NCBI GenBank assembly: GCA_944378105.1
Contig: CALWGC010000009.1
Span: 1 to 64,000 of the forward strand
DNA length: 64,000 nucleotides
Reading direction: 5' to 3'
DNA from: an uncultured Clostridia bacterium
GTDB taxonomy: Bacteria > Bacillota > Clostridia > Lachnospirales > Anaerotignaceae
The notes below the pieces were generated by a model that saw only the letters and a list, made by a program, of their open reading frames with translations, ran no database searches and had not been told where the DNA came from. The position numbers and the translations under genes were made by a program. Below are positions 33,854 to 43,176 of the stretch, piece by piece. Position 1 is the first letter of the stretch; every line of letters starts with the position of its first letter.

Positions 33854-36800
33854 TCAGCTTTCTACGATGGCTCCATAAAAATGCATTAGCATCGTTGCAG
33901 CTTCTGCCCTTGTGGTTTTGCCCTGTGGAACCAGGGTACCGTCGCCCATGCCGCTGATGATACCAGCATTGACTGCCCAAGATACCGCAGGTTTTGCATA
34001 ATCAGAAATTTGCTCATAGTCCAAAAATTCTTTTGCTGCCATGCCGCCTTGGGTGATGTCATAGCCTTTCAAGGAGGCATAACGGTAAAGGATGGCCGCA
34101 AATTGTTCTCTTGTGATGGTATCGCCTACGCCATAGGTGCCGTTGTCGTATCCGGCCACAATGCCGTTTTCCTTTGCCCAGAGAATGGCGTCTGTGTACC
34201 ACATGCCGCTTTTTACATCCGTAAATCCACTTTCGCCATGGTTTTCTGGTTGGCCTTCCATGTGATAAAGTACCACGGCCAGCATTTCTCTTGTAAAAGG
34301 CAGGTTTGGATGAAATGTTCCGTCACCCATGCCGCTCATAATGCCTTTTTCAACCACATAGTTTACGCTATCAAAATACCAGTCGTTTTCTGATACATCA
34401 CTAAAAGTTTCTTTTGTGGTTTCTTCCGTTTCTTCCATCTCTTCTTTTGTTTCTTCTTCCTCCACCTTTTCCCATTTTGCGTAAAGGGTCATGTTTCCGG
34501 TCAATTCCAGTTCGTCCACGGGTTCTTCCAAGTCTGCATCCCGATACCAACCTACAAAGACATAGCCCTCTTTTTCAGGGATGTATTCGTCCATGTCAAT
34601 GTCGGTCTGCTCCAACTTCATCAATTTTTCCATCTCTTCGCCGCCGTTGGTGTCAAAGGTGATGTAATAATAGGAAGGGGAGCCACTGCCGCTGGAGGAT
34701 TTCTTCCGTATGGTGACGGTACACTGTGCCTTTGCCCCCTGGCCGTCTGAAGCTTCTACTGTGATGATAGCCGTTCCTGGCTTTAACGCTTTTACATTGC
34801 CTTCTTGGTCCACCTCTGCCACAGTACTGTCACTGCTGCTCCAATGTAAGGCCAGGTTTGAAGCATCTGACGGCGTAACATTGGCAAGAAGTTTCACCGT
34901 TTCGCCTATATATAACGATTCGTTTTCCCTATCTAATACGATTTTTGTTACGGCAATTCCTTTCTTTGCGTAGATTGTTCTATCTTGATGGTATACTTCT
35001 GTGTGGATGTCCAGGGGCGTTGTGAAGGATGGTTCTTGAAAGAAAACATAATAGGTTCCGTCCTCTTTGCCTGGATAATCCAGCAGACTACAATCCACAT
35101 TGGCATAATAGAGTTCCGTTTCTTTTACCTCGTTTGGAAATTCCGCTGTTACCTGTACCACATCATCCTGCGCATCCTCCTCGGCCATGATAGGTCTTGG
35201 CATTTTTTCACTGCCCAGCTTCTGCACCCACTGGTGCGGCTCCTGTTCATGATTCAAAAGCCATGCCACCTCGCCAGAGGAAAAGCTTTTCGCCTGCTTT
35301 GGTTCTATCCCTTGGGTTTCACTGCCGTCATTCTTCCCGATTCCATCCAGCCCATCTATTTTCATAAAATAGCAGTCCTGGATGATCCCATTTTTGTGGT
35401 TATATCCACTAACACCGCCGCAATAGCACTCACCAGTGCCTGATGCTGTGATATTCCCATTGCTGATGCAGCTTGTGATGATGGGGATGACTGTCTCATC
35501 ACCCCACGGTGCGGTGTTATAGCCACAAATGCCACCGGCATAGGCTTTTTCATTGCTTTCTGCCATGATATCTCCTTGGCTACTACAATTTGTAATTTCC
35601 TTTTCTCCATAATTTTCTCCACAAACGCCGCCAGCATAGGCTTCTGTAATTCCTACTGCTTTAATGTTTCCTTGGCTGCTGCAGTTTGTGATCTTTCCTG
35701 CATTACTTCCAGATATACCGCCGACATTGGAATCTTCTTCTCCTTGTGCTGTAACATTTCCTTGGCTAGTGCAGTTTGTTACATTTCCTTCTTCATTATT
35801 ATACCCACAGATACCGCCAGCAGTGATTTTCCCCTTGCCCCCTGCTCTGACATTTCCTTGGCTGCTACAGTCTGTTATATTACCTCTATTTATTCCACAG
35901 ATACCACCGGCACGGGAAGCCTCATCACCTTTCACTATACAGGTAATATTTCCTTGGCTACTGCAGGTTATCACATTACCGTCGTAATTACTTCCGCATA
36001 CGCCGCCAGCATAAGTCCACTCATCACCTATAGCCATGATATCCCCTTGGCTGCTGCAGTTTTCTATAAAACCTCTATTTATTCCACAGATACCACCGGC
36101 ATCGGCACCTGCATTAGTGCTTTCTGCGCTGACATTCCCTCTGTTGATACAATCTCTAATCGTTCCGCCGTAACTTTCTCCACAGATACCGCCACCTTCG
36201 CTGTACCGATTGCCGTTTACTGTAACTTTTTCTTCGTTTGTACAGCCAGTTATCGTTCCGTTATTATCATTGTACCCACAGATACCGCCACCATAGATAC
36301 ATTCCTCTACGCTTTTCCCATTGATATCTCCTAGGTTCGTACAGTCGGTTATTGTTCCGTCACTCTTTCCGCAAATGCCACCGACATTTACTTCTCCAGT
36401 TGCTTCCGCTGTTACAGTTCCGTCATTATCACAGTTTACGATCGCACCATTACTATATCCACAGATACCACCGATATATAGGCAATCATAATACTCATTG
36501 TTTTGTACTACGACACTGATATAGGTGTCATCGATATTTACGTTCTGTATTGTGCCAGTGCTATAGCCAAATAATCCGGCGTATAGATATTTCTCTGAAC
36601 TTTCAACGATATCTAGATACAGCCCGGAAATGGTGTGTCCATTGCCGTCAAATGTGCCGGTGTATGGGTCGGTTTCGTTGCCCATTGGCGTCCATGGTTC
36701 AAATGTGCCGCTGTTCAGGCTGCCGTCAGTATTCAGCACATTTTCATTGATTGTAATGTTTTTCGTCAGAACCGCACATGCGTCTGTGTCGGCTGGGATA

Positions 36801-37714
36801 GGATTACCATTATCATCGGTCAATGTGCCGTTTACCAGTTCCGCAAACCAGTAAAGTTCTTCCTTTGTTTTGATTTGGTAAGGGTTGTCTTTTGTACCTA
36901 CGCCTTCTGGACTTGTTGGCGTAATCGCCCTTGCACCCTTGAATGTCAGCATCATTGCCGCACCCACGCAGCCATCTATCTTTCCGCTTTCGCCGCATAT
37001 GGGGCAATTTTCGTTTCTTTCGTCCTCGGTGCATTTGGATTCACATACGCACTGAGGTTCTTCTGTTTTTTCTTCTCCTAAACAGGCGGAAATGGCACCG
37101 CTTTCGCCGCATACGGGGCAATTTTTGTTTACTTCTTCCTCAGTACATTTTGTTTCACATATGCACTTTTGTTCTTCTGCCTTTTCCGCTCCTATGCAGG
37201 CAGAAATATCTCCTTCTTCCCCGCATACGGGGCAATCAGCATTGTTTTTGCCCTCGGTGCATTTTGTTTGGCAGATACACTTTGGTTCTTCTGTTACTGG
37301 AGGATTACAGATTTCGCATACATAAGTGCAAGGTGTCCCCTCTGTGGTCGGAACATAACCGCAAACTTCGTCATGTTCGTGCTTGCAGTCCAGTTCCTTT
37401 CCAATACAGCCAGTTTCTTCGCTGCATTGGTGGCTGCAAACGTCAGGTTCTTCGCTGCCTTCTCGATCGCATTCTTCTGTATGCTCATGTACACAGTTTG
37501 TCACCAGTTGGTAACACTCCTCCGTGTGCACATGGTTGCATGGCACTTCTGCTGTCCCCTCGCTGTAGCCGCAAGTGTCATCGTGCTGGACGTGGTGTTC
37601 ACACAGGCCGCCGACGTAACTAGTGCCGTCTGTATCGCCTGCAAATGCCATGGATGGCAGGAAAGATACCATCATGCACAAACAAAGAAATGCTGAAAAT
37701 AATCGTTTTCTCAT
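33854..37714 (-). CDS. Large S-layer-homology surface protein with Cys-rich, GLUG, Big2 and InlB-type repeats
   Basis: 1286 residues. A signal peptide (LFSAFLCLCMMVSFLPSMAF) is followed by a Cys/His-rich region (about 33-255) with HTEEC, HEHDEVCGY and three CxCxxKCTE...NCPVCGE units. Next comes a glycine-rich array of GLUG-type repeats (about 380-800; GGICGYN.G.I.NC...G.I), and then a Big2 domain (about 890-970; VTPSDASNLALHWSSSDSTV). An InlB B-repeat follows (YITFDTNGGEEMEKL, EGYVFVGWYRDA), then a Glu/Thr-rich linker. Three SLH domains (about 1110-1286; FSDVSENDWYFDSVNYVVEK and two more) should bind wall pyruvylated polymer. It probably acts as adhesin. It has a leader of about 210 nt. Confidence 0.88.
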   Translation of the reverse strand: MRKRLFSAFLCLCMMVSFLPSMAFAGDTDGTSYVGGLCEHHVQHDDTCGYSEGTAEVPCNHVHTEECYQLVTNCVHEHTEECDREGSEEPDVCSHQCSEETGCIGKELDCKHEHDEVCGYVPTTEGTPCTYVCEICNPPVTEEPKCICQTKCTEGKNNADCPVCGEEGDISACIGAEKAEEQKCICETKCTEEEVNKNCPVCGESGAISACLGEEKTEEPQCVCESKCTEDERNENCPICGESGKIDGCVGAAMMLTFKGARAITPTSPEGVGTKDNPYQIKTKEELYWFAELVNGTLTDDNGNPIPADTDACAVLTKNITINENVLNTDGSLNSGTFEPWTPMGNETDPYTGTFDGNGHTISGLYLDIVESSEKYLYAGLFGYSTGTIQNVNIDDTYISVVVQNNEYYDCLYIGGICGYSNGAIVNCDNDGTVTAEATGEVNVGGICGKSDGTITDCTNLGDINGKSVEECIYGGGICGYNDNNGTITGCTNEEKVTVNGNRYSEGGGICGESYGGTIRDCINRGNVSAESTNAGADAGGICGINRGFIENCSSQGDIMAIGDEWTYAGGVCGSNYDGNVITCSSQGNITCIVKGDEASRAGGICGINRGNITDCSSQGNVRAGGKGKITAGGICGYNNEEGNVTNCTSQGNVTAQGEEDSNVGGISGSNAGKITNCSSQGNIKAVGITEAYAGGVCGENYGEKEITNCSSQGDIMAESNEKAYAGGICGYNTAPWGDETVIPIITSCISNGNITASGTGECYCGGVSGYNHKNGIIQDCYFMKIDGLDGIGKNDGSETQGIEPKQAKSFSSGEVAWLLNHEQEPHQWVQKLGSEKMPRPIMAEEDAQDDVVQVTAEFPNEVKETELYYANVDCSLLDYPGKEDGTYYVFFQEPSFTTPLDIHTEVYHQDRTIYAKKGIAVTKIVLDRENESLYIGETVKLLANVTPSDASNLALHWSSSDSTVAEVDQEGNVKALKPGTAIITVEASDGQGAKAQCTVTIRKKSSSGSGSPSYYYITFDTNGGEEMEKLMKLEQTDIDMDEYIPEKEGYVFVGWYRDADLEEPVDELELTGNMTLYAKWEKVEEEETKEEMEETEETTKETFSDVSENDWYFDSVNYVVEKGIMSGMGDGTFHPNLPFTREMLAVVLYHMEGQPENHGESGFTDVKSGMWYTDAILWAKENGIVAGYDNGTYGVGDTITREQFAAILYRYASLKGYDITQGGMAAKEFLDYEQISDYAKPAVSWAVNAGIISGMGDGTLVPQGKTTRAEAATMLMHFYGAIVES

Positions 37715-37924
37715 GTTTTCCCTTCTTTCTTGCTAGACCACCACTTTCTTATTGGAAACAAGAACAAGTCAAAGCCACCTGATGTACTTTACAGGCGAAC
37801 TATGGTTGTTTTGATCAAGCGGTATTTCTTTTTGTGAAACAATAGGTTGTGCTGGCTTGACGTAAAAATGCTTCTTGCTGAAGCGGGATTGTGTTTTACG
37901 TTTTTTGATTTTGATGCTATCCCT
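37715..37924 (-). promoter_or_regulatory. Structured leader of the SLH protein gene
   Basis: About 210 nt between the -10 and the ATG. It contains a hairpin at 37861-37900 (CGTAAAA and GCTTC arms with an asymmetric loop) and a second pairing CAAGC/GCTTG (37816-37859). In the plus direction the first hairpin is followed by a T run and would also act as terminator. It matches no riboswitch class I know. Confidence 0.35.
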
Positions 37925-37980
37925 ATTATATAATAAAAAAACGGATCAGACTATTACTCATTTTAACCCCAAAAAAGGGT
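37925..37980 (-). promoter_or_regulatory. Promoter with shared ACCC/GAGTAATAG box (SLH protein)
   Basis: On the minus strand ACCCTTTTTT starts at 37980, GAGTAATAG is at 37959-37951, and TATAAT is at 37930-37925. Spacing is identical to the ECF-operon promoter and there is no good -35. The part ACCCTTTTTTGGGG overlaps the tail of a preceding terminator. Confidence 0.6.
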
Positions 37981-38006
37981 AAGGCCTGGAGCAATTGCCC
38001 CAGACC
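37971..38006 (-). terminator. Probable terminator upstream of the SLH promoter
   Basis: AGGTCTGG-GGCAATTGCT-CCAGGCCT is followed on the minus strand by TACCCTTTTTT. It could stop read-through from the lipoprotein gene at 38351-39144, in addition to the terminator at 38250-38286. Confidence 0.45.
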
Positions 38007-38249
38007 TGTTTGCTTTAGAAGCATCTTTTTCTTATTTTCCTCTGATGGATTGGGAGATGCCTCCAAATTTGCGTTTTCAAAACAAATGTAATGGCAGAAA
38101 ACGAATTTTTTGTGTCATGGCCTAGAGCAAGGAAGAAAAAACTATGCGTCAAAACGAATAGTTTGGTTCCATGATTCGTGAGAAAAGAGGATACCATATC
38201 CTTTTTGAAATATTTTTTATCCCATCGAAATCTTGCAATCCATCGGATC

Positions 38250-38286
38250 AAAAAAGGGATTTGGTCGTCCTCTTGCCCCAAATCCC
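38250..38286 (-). terminator. Terminator of the C39-like lipoprotein gene
   Basis: GGGATTTGG / CCAAATCCC, nine bp, followed by six T on the minus strand, about 65 nt after the stop. The rest of 38007-38350 has no gene that I can support; a 106-codon frame there has no SD and overlaps the hairpin. Confidence 0.85.
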
Positions 38287-38350
38287 TCTTCTCTTTGATT
38301 CTAAAAAAAACCTTAACCTGAAAGGCCTCTTTCAAAAACGGATTTTAATC

Positions 38351-39144
38351 TTATTTTAAAACACAAAACAGGAAATCTCTTTCCTCAACGCCATAGTCTT
38401 CAAAGAAATCATACATGGTCCAATTATAGTAAAATCTTTCGGCCGGGTAAACACCATAGCCATCTTGGTTGTGGTCCGTTGTATCATAAGAATCCGCCAC
38501 AATGATCACATCGTCTCCATACGTTTCTGTACCCATGGTGTCATATCCAATAATGACTTGCCAATGTCCACCCCAATCATTCCAAGCCACCATGATTGGT
38601 TGGTCATTTTTCAGATAGGTTTGAATCTGATCTAATGTCATAAACTCATAAATCTGATCCCCTGGATAGTCGTAAGTGCTTTCCGTTTCTCTGCCGGTCA
38701 CCGTTTCCAAAATGGTTACCACATCTTTTAAGGTGGTGCCTTCTGCTTCCAGGCCATTGGAGCGCATTTGGGCCAGGGATTCTTCTGTCTCATCCCCCAA
38801 TAGTCATAGTGCTCTAAAACCATAACCATTGCACTTAAACCACAGGACCACTCGCTTGTCTGTTGTTGGGTTTTAAAGTGTGGAATGATGGTTAGTGTAT
38901 CTGTGCTTTCCATGTTATAATAGTCCAGGCTTGTAAAGTAGGGACTGTTTTGGCGATCTCCTTCCCGCTCCACATTGTCCGCGCCATCTTCTGGGTCCAG
39001 ATCGTTTTGGTAGGGGATCTTCATTTCGTCTGTAAAAGTAGCGGTTGTGTCTGCCGTCACTTCCGTATCCGCAGGCTCTGTCTGCGGGGAGCAGGCCGTA
39101 AGCAGGACCAATAATAACACAAAAGATAGCACTCGTTTTTTCAT
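38351..39144 (-). pseudogene. C39-like (papain-type) cysteine peptidase lipoprotein, frameshifted
   Basis: Two overlapping frames make one protein. The first starts at 39144 (AAAGGA upstream) with a lipoprotein signal VLSFVLLLVLLTACS and runs through the active-site segment EWSCGLSAMVMVLEHYDYWG. The second continues with DETEESLAQMRSNGLEAEGT, the catalytic HWQVIIGYDTMG and ADSYDTTDHNQDGYG, to the stop at 38351. The switch is at a run of five G (about 38800) where one more G would restore the frame. It may be a true loss, a phase-variable tract or a sequencing error. If intact it would be a secreted peptidase near the SLH protein. Confidence 0.75.
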
Positions 39145-39305
39145 TACATAATTCCTTTCATTCAAAAAAATAATAGAGCTTATTTCTATTTACATACGAC
39201 AAATTTCTTTGGGGGCTGTCCCGTTTGAAACTGTCTATAAATAAATTCTGATTGTCGTGGGATTTTCAAAGGATTGAAAAGCAAATGGCGTAAAATCTTT
39301 TTTTC

Positions 39306-40685
39306 TCAAATCGGCTTTTCTTTTGTCAATAGGGCCACGGTTTCTACATGAAAACTCTGTCCAAACTGATCCACTGGGGTGGCCTCCGTTGCCACAAAGC
39401 CCAATTGATGGAATAATCTCAAATCCCGGGCCATGGTAGATGGTTCGCAAGAGACATAAACCACCTTTTGTGGCGCCATTTTGGCAATGGTTTCAATGAC
39501 AAAAGGATCGCAGCCTTTTCTTGGCGGATCGATGACCACCACATCCGGCGCAAATCCTTCTTGCTCCAAAAGACCAATGACGTCTTCGGAGGCACCCACC
39601 CGGAAACGGGCGTTGGTGATGCCGTTTAACTGGGCGTTGCGCTTGGCATCGGCAATGGCTTCGCCAATCACTTCCACCCCCAACACTTCTTTGGCCTTTT
39701 GGGCCAAAAACAGGGAAATGGTACCAATGCCGCAATAGAGGTCCAGCACCCGCTCCTTACCGCTTAGGCCGGCCTGCTCCACCGCCAGTTCATACAACCG
39801 CTTTGTTTGCACAGGGTTCACTTGATAAAAACTCAGGGGCGAAATTTCAAACTGCACTTCACCAATTTTGTCGGTGATGGTGGTTTTACCCCAAAGGAGA
39901 TGAATTTTGGGGCCCAAAATGACATTGGTGTGGGCCCTGTTTTCGTTTAAGACCACAGAAACCAGGCCAGGTACTCGCTCTTTCAACGCCTTCACCAGTA
40001 CTTCCCCATGGGGCAAATGATTACCGTTTACCACCAGGCAGACCATTACTTCGCCGCTTTGGAAACCGACGCGGGTTAAAATATGGCGGACCAAGCCTTT
40101 TTTTTGCTCCTGGTCATAGATGGAAATGCCATATTGTTCCAAAAATTGGCGCACCACCTCCACCACCACATCATTGATGGAGTGCTGGATCAGACAATGG
40201 TCTGTATCTATGATTCGGTGGCTGCCTTTGGCATAAAAGCCAATTTCAATCCCATTTTTTCCCTTTCCCACAGGAAACTGGGCTTTGTTGCGGTAATGCC
40301 AGGGCGTCTCCATGCCGATGCAGTCTTTTACCTCCACATGGGTTAAGCCGCCAATACGATGGATGGCATCCTTTACCTTTTGGGTTTTAAAGCGCAGTTG
40401 GGCATCATAGGTCATGTGCTGCAAGGCGCAGCCGCCACAGCGGCGGGCCAGAGGACATTTTGGCTCCGTTCGGTCTGGGGATGTGATTTTCAGCGTTTCG
40501 ATTTTTCCATAAGCAAACTGTTTTTGCACCTTCAAAATCTTTACATCGGCCACTTCCCCCGGCAGTGCATCTGGCACAAAAACGGCAAACCCATCTACCC
40601 GGCCAATGCCCTGGCCTTCGCTGCCCTGCCCGGTGATGGTCATTTCATAGACTTGGTTTTTTTCTACCGGCGCTTTTTGCTTCAT
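39306..40685 (-). CDS. rlmD: 23S rRNA (uracil-C5)-methyltransferase, RlmD/RumA family
   Basis: 459 residues. An N-terminal TRAM domain (EMTITGQGSEGQGIGRVDG) precedes Fe-S cysteines CPLARRCGGC (C-x5-C-x2-C) and TDHCLI. The SAM fold has LDLYCGIGTISLFLAQ, and the catalytic DPPRKGCD and VYVSCEPSTMARDL follow. It methylates uridine in 23S rRNA (U1939-type sites, in Firmicutes often also U747). It is the last gene of a housekeeping row that runs from the SpoIID gene. Confidence 0.92.
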   Translation of the reverse strand: MKQKAPVEKNQVYEMTITGQGSEGQGIGRVDGFAVFVPDALPGEVADVKILKVQKQFAYGKIETLKITSPDRTEPKCPLARRCGGCALQHMTYDAQLRFKTQKVKDAIHRIGGLTHVEVKDCIGMETPWHYRNKAQFPVGKGKNGIEIGFYAKGSHRIIDTDHCLIQHSINDVVVEVVRQFLEQYGISIYDQEQKKGLVRHILTRVGFQSGEVMVCLVVNGNHLPHGEVLVKALKERVPGLVSVVLNENRAHTNVILGPKIHLLWGKTTITDKIGEVQFEISPLSFYQVNPVQTKRLYELAVEQAGLSGKERVLDLYCGIGTISLFLAQKAKEVLGVEVIGEAIADAKRNAQLNGITNARFRVGASEDVIGLLEQEGFAPDVVVIDPPRKGCDPFVIETIAKMAPQKVVYVSCEPSTMARDLRLFHQLGFVATEATPVDQFGQSFHVETVALLTKEKPI

Positions 40686-40697
40686 GCCCTGCCTCCT

Positions 40698-41639
40698 TTA
40701 ATAAACGGATGTACGGATATTGCGCTGCATAATCCGCTGATAGCCCACCCATTCGCCTTGGTTGGTGTTGCCGGCGATGGCCTCTTCCATGGCCTTTGTT
40801 TTGGCGTCCATGTTGTCGGCGCAATGCAAAATGAAGGCTTCAATGGTTTTGGGCAGTTCTGGCGAACCATATTCATATTCCCCGTGATGGGCCAAAATAC
40901 TGTGTTTCATGAGGTTTTCCAGGGTTTTGGGGAACCCGTCGATTTTGGAAGCCGCTTCGTGAATCATTTCGGCCCCGATGACGATATGGCCCAAAAGCTG
41001 GCCCTCGTCGGTATAGTCGTTGGTGGGAAATTGGGATAATTCCCGTACTTTTGCCACGTCATGAAGCATGGCCGTGGCCACCAACAAATCCCGATTGACG
41101 TTTTTATAACGTCCGGCCATAAAATCACAAATCTGCGTCACCGATAACGTGTGCTCCACCAGGCCGCCCAAATAGCTATGGTGCATGGTGCGGGCGGCAG
41201 AATGGGTGCGGAAGCATTTTTTCACCGTTTCGTCTTTGAGGAAAATTTCCTGCAGCAGGGCCTTGATGTATTGATCCTGGATGGTGTCGATATAGCCCAG
41301 CAATTCTTTGAGCATCACATCAATATTTTTTTCCGTGCTTGGGATATAGTCCATGGGGTCATATTCCCCGTCCATGCTTTTGCGGATGCGGCGGACGTTT
41401 AACTGAGGTTCGTTATTATAAATCAGAACCGTGCCGTCGATTTTGATAAAATCGTTTTCTTCAAAGCTTTTGATTTCGTTATTGAGGTCCCAAACTTTGG
41501 CGTCGATGGTGCCGGTTTTATCCTGCAGCTTCAAAGAAAAATAGCTTTTGCCGGCTCTGGATTTCAGGGTTTGTTTCGTTTTACAAAGGTAGTGTCCAAC
41601 CACACTTTCCCCTTCCCGCAGTTCATTGATATATCGCAT
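40698..41639 (-). CDS. yhaM: 3'-5' exoribonuclease YhaM
   Basis: 313 residues. An OB-fold nucleic-acid-binding domain (about 1-95) is followed by an HD phosphohydrolase domain (MHHSYLGGLVEHTLSV, TAMLHDVAKV, SILAHHGEYEYG). This arrangement is that of YhaM, which trims RNA ends. The gap to rlmD is 12 nt and to rarA 13 nt, so the genes are co-transcribed. Confidence 0.92.
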   Translation of the reverse strand: MRYINELREGESVVGHYLCKTKQTLKSRAGKSYFSLKLQDKTGTIDAKVWDLNNEIKSFEENDFIKIDGTVLIYNNEPQLNVRRIRKSMDGEYDPMDYIPSTEKNIDVMLKELLGYIDTIQDQYIKALLQEIFLKDETVKKCFRTHSAARTMHHSYLGGLVEHTLSVTQICDFMAGRYKNVNRDLLVATAMLHDVAKVRELSQFPTNDYTDEGQLLGHIVIGAEMIHEAASKIDGFPKTLENLMKHSILAHHGEYEYGSPELPKTIEAFILHCADNMDAKTKAMEEAIAGNTNQGEWVGYQRIMQRNIRTSVY

Positions 41640-41652
41640 AATTTCCCTCTTT

Positions 41653-42978
41653 CTATTCGCCTTGTTCTCTCAGGCGACGCAAATGTTCCCCGATGCGTTT
41701 TTCCACACCGTTTTCCGTTGGTTCATAATAGATTTTGCCCACCAATTCATCGGGCAGATATTGTTGTTTGACATAATGCCCGGGAAAATCGTGGGCGTAT
41801 TTGTAGGTTAAACCGTGGCCCAATTCTTTGGCGCCGCCGTAATGGGCGTCTTTTAAATGATTGGGCACTGATTTGATTTTGATATTTCTTACATCGCTCA
41901 TGGCCTTTTCCACGCCCATGTAAGCGGCGTTGCTTTTGGGGGCGCTGGCCACATAAGTCACCGCCTGGGCCAGGGGAATCCTTCCTTCCGGCATCCCCAC
42001 AAACTGTACCGCCTCTGCCGCCGCCATGGCCACCTGCAGGGCATGGGGATCGGCGTTTCCCACATCTTCGCTGGCGCAGATGACTACCCGGCGGGCAATA
42101 AACTTGGGGTCCTCCCCGGCATAGATCATTTTGGCCAAGTAATACAGCGCCGCGTCCGGATCACTGCCCCGCATGCTTTTGATGAAGGCCGAAATGGTAT
42201 CATAATGGTTATCCCCGTCTTTTTCATATTGTAACGCCCGTTTTTGGATACATTCTTCCGCCACGGCCAGGGGAATGGCAATGACCCCCTGCTCGTCTTC
42301 TCTGGTGGTCAGCACCGCCAGTTCCAAGGCATTTAAGGCGGCGCGGGCATCACCATTGGCCCGGTCGGCCAAGAAGAGCACGCTTTCTTCCGGCAAGTCA
42401 ATTTTCAAATAACCAAAGCCTTTTTCCTCGTCCTTCACAGCCCGGCGCAGGAGGGTGGCAATATCCTCCGTTTCCAAGGGCATCAGCTGAAAAATGATAC
42501 TACGGCTCACCAAAGCCTTATTCACTTCAAAATAAGGGTTTTCCGTTGTGGCCCCCACCAAGATCACCGTTCCCTCCTCCACATGGGGCAAGAGGGCGTC
42601 TTGCTGGGTTTTGTTGAAGCGATGGATTTCATCGATGAACAAAATGGTTTTTTCCCCGTTCATGCCGATGCGCATTTTGGCCCGGTCCACCACTTCTTTG
42701 ATTTCTTTCATGCCGGCGGTGGTGGCGTTCAGTTGTTCAAAGGCGCTTTTGGTGGTATTAGCAATGATTTTGGCCAAGGTGGTTTTGCCGGTGCCCGGCG
42801 GGCCATAGAGAACGATGGAGCTTAAGCGGTCGGCCTCGATGGCACGGCTTAACAACTTATCTTTGCCGATGATATGGCTTTGGCCCACAAATTCTTCCAA
42901 CGTGTCTGGCCGCATCCTGGCCGCCAGCGGCGCCTCTTTTTTCATCTGCTGTTGTCGGTTATATTCAAATAAGTCCAA
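41653..42978 (-). CDS. rarA: Replication-associated recombination protein A (AAA ATPase)
   Basis: About 441 residues starting at TTG (42978), which lies seven nt after GGGAGG; the frame goes on upstream without a better start. Walker A is GPPGTGKTTLAKII, Walker B ILFIDEIHRFNKTQQDALLP, and the C-terminal MgsA tetramerisation domain includes SAFIKSMRGSDPDAALYYLA. RarA acts at stalled forks. Confidence 0.93.
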   Translation of the reverse strand: MDLFEYNRQQQMKKEAPLAARMRPDTLEEFVGQSHIIGKDKLLSRAIEADRLSSIVLYGPPGTGKTTLAKIIANTTKSAFEQLNATTAGMKEIKEVVDRAKMRIGMNGEKTILFIDEIHRFNKTQQDALLPHVEEGTVILVGATTENPYFEVNKALVSRSIIFQLMPLETEDIATLLRRAVKDEEKGFGYLKIDLPEESVLFLADRANGDARAALNALELAVLTTREDEQGVIAIPLAVAEECIQKRALQYEKDGDNHYDTISAFIKSMRGSDPDAALYYLAKMIYAGEDPKFIARRVVICASEDVGNADPHALQVAMAAAEAVQFVGMPEGRIPLAQAVTYVASAPKSNAAYMGVEKAMSDVRNIKIKSVPNHLKDAHYGGAKELGHGLTYKYAHDFPGHYVKQQYLPDELVGKIYYEPTENGVEKRIGEHLRRLREQGE

Positions 42979-43006
42979 AAAAAGACCTCCCTTTTGGCGC
43001 AGCTTC

Positions 43007-43176
43007 ATAAGAAAACGAAACTATCTTAAATCTTGGAAATACAAAGAATTTCAGATATCCTATTTTTGGAAAGGATGTTTTCTTTTGAAGACTGCTATCG
43101 CAATTTCCAAGAAGAAAGCAAGAAAAACCCCGAATTATGTTTTCTTCTTAGGAAACTGCTTTTCAAACAGCCTTCG
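43007..43176 (-). repeat. Dispersed palindromic intergenic repeat, copy C
   Basis: Fills the gap between the HAD gene stop (43177) and rarA. Shared modules are ATAAGAAAACGAAAC, TGTTTTCTTTTGAAGACTGC, ATTTCCAAGAAGAAAGC and TTTTCTTCTTAGGAAACTGC followed by TTTTCAAACAG. The last two pair with each other. Copies A, B and D carry the same modules in the same orientation relative to the preceding gene. Confidence 0.6.

Noticed and set aside
34900..36500. Regular DNA repeats that might be a CRISPR array
   Set aside because: The period follows codons of the GLUG repeats in one long open frame and the units are imperfect; no cas genes are present.
37715..37924. Cyclic-di-GMP riboswitch before the SLH gene
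   Set aside because: The class I and II conserved cores are not visible; only unspecific hairpins are seen.
38015..38335. 106-codon minus-strand frame
   Set aside because: It spans the strong terminator at 38250-38286 and has no SD; composition does not look coding.
42979..43008. N-terminal extension of rarA to the ATG at 43008
   Set aside because: The extension covers the GGGAGG that serves the TTG at 42978 and has no SD of its own.
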